Source: Actinomycetes bacterium
GTDB lineage: Bacteria; Actinomycetota; Thermoleophilia; BMS3ABIN01
Direction of reading: 5' to 3'
Length of the DNA stretch: 64,000 nt
Assembly: GCA_021787475.1 (NCBI GenBank)
Contig: JAJYLW010000007.1
Span: forward strand, 38,304-102,303
Shown here: piece after piece, positions 15,996 through 23,350 of the stretch
How positions within the stretch are numbered: position 1 is the stretch's first letter
How the letters are laid out: every line of letters begins with the position of its first letter
The notes under the pieces: model-generated
What the model was told of the DNA's origin: nothing
Databases searched by the model: none
Seen by the model: the letters and a program-made list of their open reading frames with translations, nothing else
Position numbers and translations under genes: made by a program

Positions 15996-17249
15996 ATCAG
16001 GATCATTATACTTGGCGGTGATGGTTTCTGCGGCTGGCCGACGGCGCTGCATCTGTCGGCGGCGGGGCATGCCGTTGCCATATTCGATAACTTCAGCCGC
16101 AGAAAGATTGACCGGGAACTGGGCGCAAGCTCGCTAACGCCAATAGCGCCGCTGGCCGGGCGCCTGGATGCCTGGAAGCGCCTGACCGGCAGGACCATAT
16201 CGTTTTATCCTGTTGACATTGCGCAGCAGTACGGAAAACTGGCGAGCCTGATCGGCGAACTGCGGCCAGATGCGATCGTCCACTTTGCCGAGCAGCGGGC
16301 AGCGCCCTATTCCATGAAGTCTGCTGCCACAAAACGGTATACGGTCAATAACAACACAAACGCGACCCATAACGTTCTCTGCGCGCTGGTGGACTGCGAC
16401 GTGGACGCCCACCTGGTGCATCTGGGCACAATGGGGGTTTACGGTTACGGCTGGACCGGCTCCATGCCCGTTCCGGAAGGGTACGTCCAGGTGAAACTGG
16501 CGGGCAGGGACAGTGAGCTGAAGCGGGAGATCCTTCATCCGGCCAACCCGGGCTCCGTATATCACATGACCAAGACGCTTGACCAGTTGATGTTCGCCTT
16601 CTATGCCCAGAATGACAATATCCGCATCACCGATCTGCATCAGGGAATTGTCTGGGGAACGCAGACTCCCCAGACAAGCCTCGATGAAATGCTGATCAAC
16701 CGCTTCGACTACGACGGCGATTACGGCACGGTGCTGAACCGGTTCCTGATGCAGGCTGCCATCGGCCATGCCCTGACGCTGTACGGCAGCGGCGGTCAGA
16801 CCCGGGCCTTCATTCATATCCGCGACACCGTCCGCTGCGTTGAACTGGCCATCCTCAACCCGCCGCGGCGGGGCGACAAACCAGCCATCTTTAACCAGGT
16901 CACGGAAACATACCGGCTCAAGGACCTGGCGGCGTTAATCGCCAGGCTGACCGGCGTCGCGATTGAGCGTCTGGCCAATCCCCGCCTGGAGGCGGCCGAG
17001 AATGAGCTTGTCGTTGACAACAGCAAATTCCTGGCTCTAGGGTTGAACCCGACAACGCTTTCCGAAGGGCTCCTGGCCGAGGTTCATGACGTGGCCAGAA
17101 AATATATGCGCCGTGTTGACAGATCAACAATCATGCCAACGTCATTGTGGCGCGCGACCCGGCCGGCTGCCGGCCGGGAGCCATCATCGCAGCCCGCTTC
17201 GCCGGAAACCGGGCGGGGGCAGCGGCGCCTGAAACCGGTACGCATCTGA
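15996..17249 (+). CDS. sqdB: UDP-sulfoquinovose synthase
   Basis: A 417-residue short-chain dehydrogenase of the SQD1/SqdB type, which makes UDP-sulfoquinovose from UDP-glucose and sulfite. Hallmarks: NAD-binding 'ILGGDGFCGWPTALHLS', 'FAEQRAAPYSMK', 'TMGVYGYG', the catalytic YxxxK as 'YHMTK', 'DYDGDYGTVLNRF' and 'GQTRAFIHIRDTV'. The ORF track starts at a TTG (15888), but 'AAGGAGGG' lies seven bases before an ATC codon exactly where the family begins, so initiation at ATC or loss of an ATG is possible. A basic 30-residue tail beyond the usual end looks extra. It is followed within 3 bases by a glycosyltransferase, so the product may go into a glycan as well as a sulfolipid. Confidence 0.88.
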   Translation: MRIIILGGDGFCGWPTALHLSAAGHAVAIFDNFSRRKIDRELGASSLTPIAPLAGRLDAWKRLTGRTISFYPVDIAQQYGKLASLIGELRPDAIVHFAEQRAAPYSMKSAATKRYTVNNNTNATHNVLCALVDCDVDAHLVHLGTMGVYGYGWTGSMPVPEGYVQVKLAGRDSELKREILHPANPGSVYHMTKTLDQLMFAFYAQNDNIRITDLHQGIVWGTQTPQTSLDEMLINRFDYDGDYGTVLNRFLMQAAIGHALTLYGSGGQTRAFIHIRDTVRCVELAILNPPRRGDKPAIFNQVTETYRLKDLAALIARLTGVAIERLANPRLEAAENELVVDNSKFLALGLNPTTLSEGLLAEVHDVARKYMRRVDRSTIMPTSLWRATRPAAGREPSSQPASPETGRGQRRLKPVRI

Positions 17250-17252
17250 CCG

Positions 17253-18230
17253 ATGAAGCTGGTAATCATGATTCCCTGCCTGAACGAAGAGGCAACGCTG
17301 TCGCTTGTCATCAGCGGGATCCCAAAGCAGATTGCCGGCGTCGATGAAATTGACATCCTTGTCATCGACGATGGCTCAACCGACAGGACGGTGGCGGTCG
17401 CCAGAAAGCTGGGCGTCCGGCATTTCATCCGCCATGCGAAAAACCGCGGCCTGGCGCTGTCGCTGCGCGATGGCATTCGCGGCGCCCTCGACCTGGGGGC
17501 CGATATTCTGGTGCTGACCGACGGCGACAACCAGTATCCGCAGGAGCGGATACCGGATCTGATTCGCCCGATTCTTGCCGGCAGCGCCGATACCGTCATT
17601 GCCGACCGCCAGGTAAGCACCATCGAGCACTTCAGCCCGATGAAGAAGTTCCTGCAGAGATTCGGCACCGGCGCTCTCAATCTTGCGGCCGGCATCAGCA
17701 TTCCCGACGGCGCCAGCGGTTTTCGCGCTTATTCGAGGGAAGCGGCGGCAAAGCTGAACCTGATCGGCCGGTTCAATTTTGCCATGGAGACAACCTTGCA
17801 GGCCGCCCACAAACGCTTGAAGATCATGACGATTCCGATCAAAACCAACCCGAAGACGAGGGAGTCGCGGCTGTTTAAATCTTCCGGGGAGCATGTGCGC
17901 AAGTCAGCCGCCGCCTTGATCAACGCCTTCATCATGTACAAGCCGTTGATGCTGTTTATGACTGTTGGCGTTATGCTGCTTGCCGCCGGCCTCGTGCCTT
18001 TCGCGCACTACCTCTATCTTTCGTTGACTTCCCCCTCTTATTTTGGCTCGGATCATTCCCAGTCGCTGATTGCCGCCAGCGCGCTGCTGACCGGCTCATT
18101 TATTTCATTTATCCTGGGTGTTGTCGCCAATCTGATTCGCATCAACCGCGTGCTGATGGAGGACATCCTGGAAGAGCTTCACCGCGGCCGGCCCGGGGGA
18201 TTTGTGGAAACAGTCGAGGATGATCGGTAG
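17253..18230 (+). CDS. family 2 glycosyltransferase with C-terminal TM helices
   Basis: A 325-residue GT-A enzyme like polyprenyl-phosphate sugar transferases (DPM1/ArnC type). 'MIPCLNEEATL' and 'VIDDGSTDRT' form the nucleotide-sugar site, 'LTDGDNQYP' carries the metal-binding acidic motif, and 'GASGFRAYSREAA' is the conserved acceptor-side segment. Two C-terminal membrane helices (about 225-250 and 270-292) anchor it. It begins 3 bases after sqdB and precedes a lumen-side type mannosyltransferase, so the three probably build and use a lipid-linked sugar. Confidence 0.88.
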   Translation: MKLVIMIPCLNEEATLSLVISGIPKQIAGVDEIDILVIDDGSTDRTVAVARKLGVRHFIRHAKNRGLALSLRDGIRGALDLGADILVLTDGDNQYPQERIPDLIRPILAGSADTVIADRQVSTIEHFSPMKKFLQRFGTGALNLAAGISIPDGASGFRAYSREAAAKLNLIGRFNFAMETTLQAAHKRLKIMTIPIKTNPKTRESRLFKSSGEHVRKSAAALINAFIMYKPLMLFMTVGVMLLAAGLVPFAHYLYLSLTSPSYFGSDHSQSLIAASALLTGSFISFILGVVANLIRINRVLMEDILEELHRGRPGGFVETVEDDR

Positions 18231-18263
18231 CGGCGTGCAACCGGTCCGGACGGTCCAGCAGTA

Positions 18264-19373
18264 GTGCCCGGAGCAAAGATTCCCGCTGTTTCCAGGCTGA
18301 AAGCCTTGCCGGCTGGCAACGACCTGCTGCTGGCGGCGGCAATTGCCGTCGCCGTGATTGCCGTCGGCGCCGGCATCGCCTGGCATAACAACAAAACGGT
18401 TCAGGTCGACCGCCAGTTCTCCTATACTGCCGAGCCCGCCAATCAGCTTAGCTTCCTGTCAAACTGGGACGGCCCCGCTTATCTCAACATCGCCAGGATC
18501 GGCTACCCCACTTATGTCGAGGCCAGCCTGTTTCCGTTTTACCCGATGGTGGTTTATGCCGTTAACCGCCTCATCCCCTCGCCTCTGGACAGCGCCCTGC
18601 TGGTGTCCTGGCTCAGTTTCGCCGGCGCCATTTACTTTTATATAAAAATTGCCAGGAAGCTGCTTGACGCCAGGGATGCCGCCAGCGCCCTCCAGGCGGC
18701 CACCTTCCTGGTGCTGTTTCCGACGGCGGTTTTCTTTCTGGCGACATATACAGAAAGCCTGTTTGCGATGCTGTCCCTGGGCGCCATCTACTTTGCCCTG
18801 GAAAAGCGATGGCTCTGGGCTTCGCTTTTACTGATGCTGGGCACCGCCACCCACGTCACCGGCGTCTTTGTCGTGGTGCTGGTGGGGCTTGTCCTGCTCG
18901 AGCAGGGAGAAAAAATCCGACACGCCGTCGCCAGCGTCATCATCGGCAGCGCCGGACTGCTTGGCTACACTTTTTATTTGTATGTCCACCTGCATGACGC
19001 TTTCGCCTTCCTCAGGTCCCAGACTCATATCGACGAATGGATGCAGCACGGCTTTGGCTATCTGATCAGCGTCACCAATTACTTTAACTTGACGTTTATT
19101 GCATTGCTGATATTGTCCGCCTGGTACTGGTGGCGGCGCGGGCGGCGCAGCTTTTCCGTCTACTCGGCCCTGTTTTTGCTGATTCCAATTGCTGGCCGCC
19201 AGTATGGCGGGTTCAACCGCTATGTGCTGATGGCTTTTCCGGTTCAGCTGATGCTTTACGGATTTTTTAAAAACAGGAGAGCAGCATTTCCTTACGTCGC
19301 CGCCCTGATGGCCGTCATCTGGACATATTTCCTGCTTCAGTACGCCGGCGGCTACATCGGCAGCGGCAGTTAA
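18264..19373 (+). CDS. PIG-V-like polytopic mannosyltransferase
   Basis: A 369-residue integral membrane glycosyltransferase (GT-C fold). '[15 protein letters not shown]' followed by '[10 protein letters not shown]' and '[19 protein letters not shown]' are the signature stretches of the GPI mannosyltransferase 2/PIG-V-like bacterial family, which uses polyprenyl-phosphate mannose outside the membrane. About nine hydrophobic helices are present. The start is a GTG with little ribosome-binding signal, 33 bases after the preceding glycosyltransferase, which could make its lipid-linked donor. Confidence 0.78.
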   Translation: MPGAKIPAVSRLKALPAGNDLLLAAAIAVAVIAVGAGIAWHNNKTVQVDRQFSYTAEPANQLSFLSNWDGPAYLNIARIGYPTYVEASLFPFYPMVVYAVNRLIPSPLDSALLVSWLSFAGAIYFYIKIARKLLDARDAASALQAATFLVLFPTAVFFLATYTESLFAMLSLGAIYFALEKRWLWASLLLMLGTATHVTGVFVVVLVGLVLLEQGEKIRHAVASVIIGSAGLLGYTFYLYVHLHDAFAFLRSQTHIDEWMQHGFGYLISVTNYFNLTFIALLILSAWYWWRRGRRSFSVYSALFLLIPIAGRQYGGFNRYVLMAFPVQLMLYGFFKNRRAAFPYVAALMAVIWTYFLLQYAGGYIGSGS

Positions 19374-19444
19374 ACCGGAAAGACCTGTCGATTGGCTCAA
19401 CCGGAATCAACTCGAAATGGGTTGTGGGTTTTCCTCTTTTTTTG

Positions 19445-19473
19445 TTGACACCCATTGCCGCTTGCTTTATCAT
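19445..19473 (+). promoter_or_regulatory. promoter of rplM-rpsI
   Basis: TTGACA (19445-19450), exactly 17 bases, then TATCAT (19468-19473). Near-consensus housekeeping promoter 28 bases before the rplM start. Confidence 0.75.
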
Positions 19474-19500
19474 CCAACCTTGTGCCTTAATGGAACGATG

Positions 19501-19932
19501 ATGAAGACATTTGTAGCCAAACCTGCCAATATCGAGCGCAAATGGTATCTTGCCGACGCCAAAGACCAGCGCCTTGGCCGTCTGGCCACGCGCGTCGCCG
19601 ATATGCTGCGGGGCAAGAACAAGCCCGAATACACGCCAAACATTGACACCGGCGATTTCGTCATTGTCATAAACGCCGAGCGGATAGCGGTTACCGGGCG
19701 CAAGCGGGAGAACAAGATTTATTACCGCCACACCGGTTACCCTGGTGGCCTGAAGCAGCGAACGCTGGCTGAGATGATGGAAAAAAAGCCGGAGGAAGTT
19801 ATCCGGCTGGCGGTCAAGGGCATGATGCCAAAGAACCGGCTGGCCCGTGCCCAGCTGAAAAAACTGAAGGTGTTCGCCGGTCCGGGGCACAACCATGAGG
19901 CGCAAAAACCGGAGGAGCTCAAGCTTGGCTGA
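19501..19932 (+). CDS. rplM: 50S ribosomal protein L13
   Basis: A 143-residue ribosomal protein L13, complete: '[24 protein letters not shown]', '[16 protein letters not shown]', '[13 protein letters not shown]' and '[12 protein letters not shown]' are universal landmarks. The ORF-track start at 19417 lies upstream of the promoter and is not used; the family start is the second of two adjacent ATG codons (19498 or 19501). The stop overlaps the start of rpsI, as in most bacteria. Confidence 0.97.
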   Translation: MKTFVAKPANIERKWYLADAKDQRLGRLATRVADMLRGKNKPEYTPNIDTGDFVIVINAERIAVTGRKRENKIYYRHTGYPGGLKQRTLAEMMEKKPEEVIRLAVKGMMPKNRLARAQLKKLKVFAGPGHNHEAQKPEELKLG

Positions 19933-20311
19933 ATACAAGGCAACCGGAAAACGCAAATCTTCCATCGCCCGCGTCGTACTGATGCCCGGGGATGGCCGGA
20001 TCACGGTGAACAGCCGCACGTTTGATGAATTTTTCCCCCGCCCGCGGCTGCGGACAGAGGTGCGGATGCCGCTGGTCACAACCGGCACGGAGAAGCGCTT
20101 TGACGTCGTCGCCAACATCTCCGGCGGAGGGGTCGGCGGCCAGGCGGGCGCCCTCAAGCACGGCATTGCCAGGGCCCTGCTTCAGGCTGATGACTCCCTG
20201 CGCAAGGAGCTGCGCGTGGGCGGGTTCCTCACCCGCGACTCGCGCGTCAAGGAGCGCAAGAAGGCCGGCCTGAAAAGCGCCCGCAAGCGGCCGCAGTTCT
20301 CGAAACGATGA
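19925..20311 (+). CDS. rpsI: 30S ribosomal protein S9
   Basis: A 128-residue S9 protein with '[10 protein letters not shown]', '[21 protein letters not shown]', '[27 protein letters not shown]' and the invariant C-terminal Lys-Arg that reaches the P-site tRNA. The start is the TTG at 19925-19927, with GGAGGAG seven bases upstream inside the end of rplM; the ORF-track ATG at 19895 would add an unrelated basic leader. Confidence 0.96.
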   Translation: MAEYKATGKRKSSIARVVLMPGDGRITVNSRTFDEFFPRPRLRTEVRMPLVTTGTEKRFDVVANISGGGVGGQAGALKHGIARALLQADDSLRKELRVGGFLTRDSRVKERKKAGLKSARKRPQFSKR

Positions 20312-20367
20312 TTATTCAGATGCCGGATGCTGGACACTAGCTACCGGATAAGCCCCAGAAGGGAATC

Positions 20368-20413
20368 AACAGCGGACCTGAAGGCCCGCTGTTTCATTCC
20401 GGAATCGTTTTTT
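20368..20413 (+). terminator. stem-loop after rpsI
   Basis: 'AACAGCGG' and 'CCGCTGTT' form a perfect 8-bp stem around a 10-base loop, followed after 14 bases by a T6 run. Probable end of the rplM-rpsI transcript. Confidence 0.45.
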
Positions 20414-20464
20414 GGTTGACAATCGTTAAAAAATAGATTCATTTTTTCGGAACTTGGAACTGTC

Positions 20465-21511
20465 ATGCCCACCCTCCACATTAACCTCGCCAAGATCGAG
20501 CATAATACACGCCTGATTGCGGACATGCTCCGGCGGCACGGCGTCAGGCTGGTGGGCGTCACCAAGGCGTGCCAGGGAAATGAGCGCGTGGCCGGGGCAA
20601 TGCTGGCCGGAGGCGCGGCAGCGCTGGCGGACTCGCGCGCCACCAGCATCGATAATTTGCGCGCCCATTTTCCGAATGCCGAGCTGGAGCTGATGCGACC
20701 CGTCATCGAAGCCGGAAACCTTTCCGCCGCCGCGGATATCTTTTTTGTCTCGACTGAGGCGCAGGCACGGACAATGATGCAGCTTTTCCCGGCCCGGCCC
20801 ATCCGCTTCTGCCTGATGGTTGAGGCGGGCGACGGCCGCGAAGGCGCGCCGCTGTCGGTGGCGACGCGCGAAGCTGCCTGTATCGCCTCGCTGGCCGGCG
20901 CCGAGCTGGCAGGGCTGGCGACAACGCTTGCCTGCGTCCGGCCTCAGGCCCCGCTGGCCGGAGCGATGGAGGCGTTTTCCCGGGCGGTTGCCGAAACCGA
21001 TGGCCTGTTTGAAGAAACAGATCGCGCCTCGGACTCCAGGGCTCCTCTTGTTTCAGTAGGCGGATCCGGCCTGCTGGCGCTTTTTGATGAGAGGGGCGCC
21101 CGCCCGGGGCTACCGGGCGGGCGCCCCTCTCCCCTGGGGACGGCCACCGAGCTGCGCTCCGGCGAAGCCATTTTGCTGGGAAGTCTTCCTTCCGATCGGG
21201 ACGGATTGTTTCTCTCCGGCGCTCACAGCGATGCCTTTCGTATTGAAGCGCCGGTGCTGGAGGCATTCGAAGCCGGCGGCGGCATCCGGGCCGTTGCCGG
21301 CATTGGCATCCAGGACGTGGGCCTGGGGCGGATAATTCCGGCCGGGGAGGGAATTGAACCGGTGGGGATTACCAGCGATTACCTCATCTTGCAATGCCCG
21401 GCTGCGGCAAAGGAGTATTGCGCCGCCGGCGCATCCGTCTCTTTCATTCCCACCTATTACTCCCTCCTGGCGGCAATGACCTCGCCATACGTTGAGAAAA
21501 TCTTCCATTAA
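20465..21511 (+). CDS. alanine/ornithine racemase-family PLP enzyme with palindrome insertion
   Basis: A 348-residue fold-type III PLP enzyme resembling YhfX/ornithine racemase rather than Alr. The PLP lysine lies in 'LVGVTKACQGN'; 'ELELMRPVIEAG', 'VSVGGSGLLALF' and 'TELRSGEAILLGS' are family landmarks. A second, canonical Alr is encoded at 27897. Between 'LALFDE' and 'ATELRSGE' there are about a dozen extra residues ('RGARPGLPGGRPS') encoded by a perfect palindrome, which looks like an in-frame insertion into a loop. A TTGACA at 20416-20421 may be the -35 of its promoter; the -10 is not clear. Substrate uncertain. Confidence 0.8.
   Translation: MPTLHINLAKIEHNTRLIADMLRRHGVRLVGVTKACQGNERVAGAMLAGGAAALADSRATSIDNLRAHFPNAELELMRPVIEAGNLSAAADIFFVSTEAQARTMMQLFPARPIRFCLMVEAGDGREGAPLSVATREAACIASLAGAELAGLATTLACVRPQAPLAGAMEAFSRAVAETDGLFEETDRASDSRAPLVSVGGSGLLALFDERGARPGLPGGRPSPLGTATELRSGEAILLGSLPSDRDGLFLSGAHSDAFRIEAPVLEAFEAGGGIRAVAGIGIQDVGLGRIIPAGEGIEPVGITSDYLILQCPAAAKEYCAAGASVSFIPTYYSLLAAMTSPYVEKIFH
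21089..21131. repeat. 19-bp perfect inverted repeat inside the racemase gene
   Basis: Left arm 'GAGAGGGGCGCCCGCCCGG' (21089-21107), loop ggcta, right arm 'CCGGGCGGGCGCCCCTCTC' (21113-21131). It is read through in frame and adds residues not seen in relatives. Confidence 0.9.
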
Positions 21512-21515
21512 GAGC

Positions 21516-21699
21516 TTAGAGCCCATCCCATTATGCATTTTCTGCTGCGGCCGGCTGCAAAAGCCATCGGCGGCGTCCTCGGAGAAAAAAGTCCTCGACG
21601 TACCTACAGGTACGACTGCGGTCTTTTTCCTCCTGCGTCCTTGCCCATGGCTTTTTCGCCCGCCCTCGCTACGAACAGCCCAATGGGATAGGCTCTTAA
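21516..21699 (-). repeat. GAGCC element, copy C (most complete, 184 bp)
   Basis: Ends are terminal inverted repeats: 'TTAGAGCCCATCCCATT' at the left and 'AATGGGATAGGCTCTTAA' at the right. The inside includes a perfect hairpin 'GTACCTACAGGTAC' and 'CTGCTGCGGCCGGCTGCA'. No ORF is convincing. It begins five bases after the racemase stop codon. Confidence 0.75.
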
Positions 21700-21702
21700 G
21701 CT

Positions 21703-21782
21703 GAGCGAAAGTTTATAGGCAAAGACGCAGCTAATGGCCTCTGAGCCGGCCGCAGCAAGAAACACGCCGGGGTAGGCTCTAA
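21703..21782 (+). repeat. GAGCC element, copy E (partial, inverted relative to C)
   Basis: 'GAGCGAAAG', 'GGCAAAGACGCAG', 'GAGCCGGCCGCAGCA' and terminal 'GGGGTAGGCTCTAA' match the other half of copy C read in the opposite direction, so the two copies sit tail to tail before glmM. Confidence 0.6.
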
Positions 21783-21816
21783 TCTGTCAGACCGCAGCGA
21801 AGCGCCCCGCCGGCTC

Positions 21817-21825
21817 TGTTATAAT
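21817..21825 (+). promoter_or_regulatory. extended -10 promoter for glmM
   Basis: TGTTATAAT, a TGn extended -10 with a perfect TATAAT, 51 bases before the glmM ATG. No good -35 is present, as is common with extended -10 promoters. Confidence 0.55.
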
Positions 21826-21876
21826 TTGGTCCTTGGGAATTTCCGGCCGATTAGCTTCTTTCACCACGAGGATTTC

Positions 21877-23208
21877 ATGATACGCAAGTTTTTTGGCACC
21901 GATGGCATCCGCGGAACCGCCAACACCGCCCTCTCTGCCGAGCTGGCGATGGCGGTGGGCCGGGCGGCAGTGGCCGTCCTGCCTGGGGATGCGCCAATGG
22001 TCCTGATCGGGCGCGATACTCGCGTCTCCGGCTCCATGCTTGAAGCGGCCCTGGTCGCAGGCATCAACTCCGCCGGCGGCGCGGCCATGAGCGCCGGCGT
22101 CATTCCCACGCCGGCGGTGGCCAGCCTGGTCGTTTCCGAGGGCGCCGACGCGGGCGCCGTCATCTCCGCCTCCCATAATCCCTATCAGGACAACGGCATC
22201 AAATTTTTCGGCCCTTCGGGTTTTAAATTCAGCGATGCTCAGGAGCTGGAGATGGAGAGCTATCTGGCAGGCGATGAGGCGATGCCGCCGCTGCCGGCTG
22301 ATCCCGGGCCGGGCTCCTTCATTGATAATCCGGTGGCGGACTATGTGGACAACCTGCTTGGCGGTTTCGATCTTGACCTTTCCGCGTTGAACATTCTCGT
22401 CGATTGCGCCAACGGCGCCACCTTCCGCTCCGCGCCGCAGGCTCTTAAGCGTCTGGGCGCCAGTGTCGCCCTTATCAATGCGGCGCCGGACGGCTTCAAC
22501 ATTAACCGCGACTGCGGTTCCACCCACATCGGGGCGCTTCAGGCGGCGGTCCGGGCGGACGGCTTTGATCTGGGGCTGGCCTTCGATGGCGACGGCGACC
22601 GCGTCATCGCCGTCGACGCCGGCGGCGATGTGGTCGACGGCGACTTCATTATGGCGATCTGCGGCAGGTATTTAAAAGAAAAAGGGCGCCTGCCCCGGAA
22701 CACGATCGTAACCACGGTGATGACAAACCTCGGCTTCCACTTGGCGATGAAGGAGCTCGGCATTGACGTGATCACCACGGATGTGGGAGACCGTTACGTG
22801 TTGGAAGAAATGCTTGCGGGGGAATACGGGTTTGGCGGCGAGCAATCCGGGCACATAATAAATCTTGAGGCCAGCACCACCGGCGACGGCCTGGCGACAT
22901 CGCTGCTGCTGCTTCAGGTGATCGCTGAGACCGGCTTGCCGCTGACAAAGCTGGCCCGGGTAATGCGGCGCCTGCCGCAGAGGCTCGTTAACATACAGGT
23001 GGAGAAGCGTCAGGAACTTGATAGCAAATCAGAAATTTGGGATACAATTGAGGAGGAAGAAGGGCGGCTGAAAGGTGAAGGCCGCATCCTGGTGCGCCCC
23101 TCGGGAACCGAGCCTGTCATCCGGGTGATGGTCGAAGCCGCCAGAGTTGATATTTGTGTTGATATTTGTGAAACTATTGCTGTGGCAATCAGGAAAAATT
23201 TGGGGTGA
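21877..23208 (+). CDS. glmM: phosphoglucosamine mutase
   Basis: A 443-residue alpha-D-phosphohexomutase that converts glucosamine-6-phosphate to glucosamine-1-phosphate for peptidoglycan precursors. 'FGTDGIRG' starts the protein, 'SASHNP' carries the phosphoserine, 'DGDGDR' binds Mg2+, 'GEQSGH' is the sugar-binding loop and 'RPSGTEPVIRVM' the phosphate-binding loop. The ORF-track start 17 codons earlier is replaced by the ATG at 21877, which has a GAGG site. It is followed by glmS, the preceding enzyme of the same pathway. Confidence 0.95.
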   Translation: MIRKFFGTDGIRGTANTALSAELAMAVGRAAVAVLPGDAPMVLIGRDTRVSGSMLEAALVAGINSAGGAAMSAGVIPTPAVASLVVSEGADAGAVISASHNPYQDNGIKFFGPSGFKFSDAQELEMESYLAGDEAMPPLPADPGPGSFIDNPVADYVDNLLGGFDLDLSALNILVDCANGATFRSAPQALKRLGASVALINAAPDGFNINRDCGSTHIGALQAAVRADGFDLGLAFDGDGDRVIAVDAGGDVVDGDFIMAICGRYLKEKGRLPRNTIVTTVMTNLGFHLAMKELGIDVITTDVGDRYVLEEMLAGEYGFGGEQSGHIINLEASTTGDGLATSLLLLQVIAETGLPLTKLARVMRRLPQRLVNIQVEKRQELDSKSEIWDTIEEEEGRLKGEGRILVRPSGTEPVIRVMVEAARVDICVDICETIAVAIRKNLG

Positions 23209-23307
23209 GTTAGATGAATGACTGGCGAAAACCAGTTTTTTGGATGAATTTGGTTTATTTGGCTTCAGGTTTGACCGGTCTACGATCCTGGGATGGCCGC
23301 CTCCGGT

Positions 23308-23350
23308 TTTGTCCACCATCCACCGTCGACAATCAACCATCCGCTTTTTC
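23308..23350. repeat. heptanucleotide tract before glmS (ATCCACC type)
   Basis: 'TCCACCATCCACCGTCGAC' followed by 'AATCAACCATCCGC': degenerate 7-base units ending directly at the glmS ATG. A similar tract lies at about 1730-1761. Confidence 0.6.

Noticed and set aside
23209-23350. glmS ribozyme upstream of glmS
   Set aside because: No match to the ribozyme core; the region holds a heptanucleotide tract instead.
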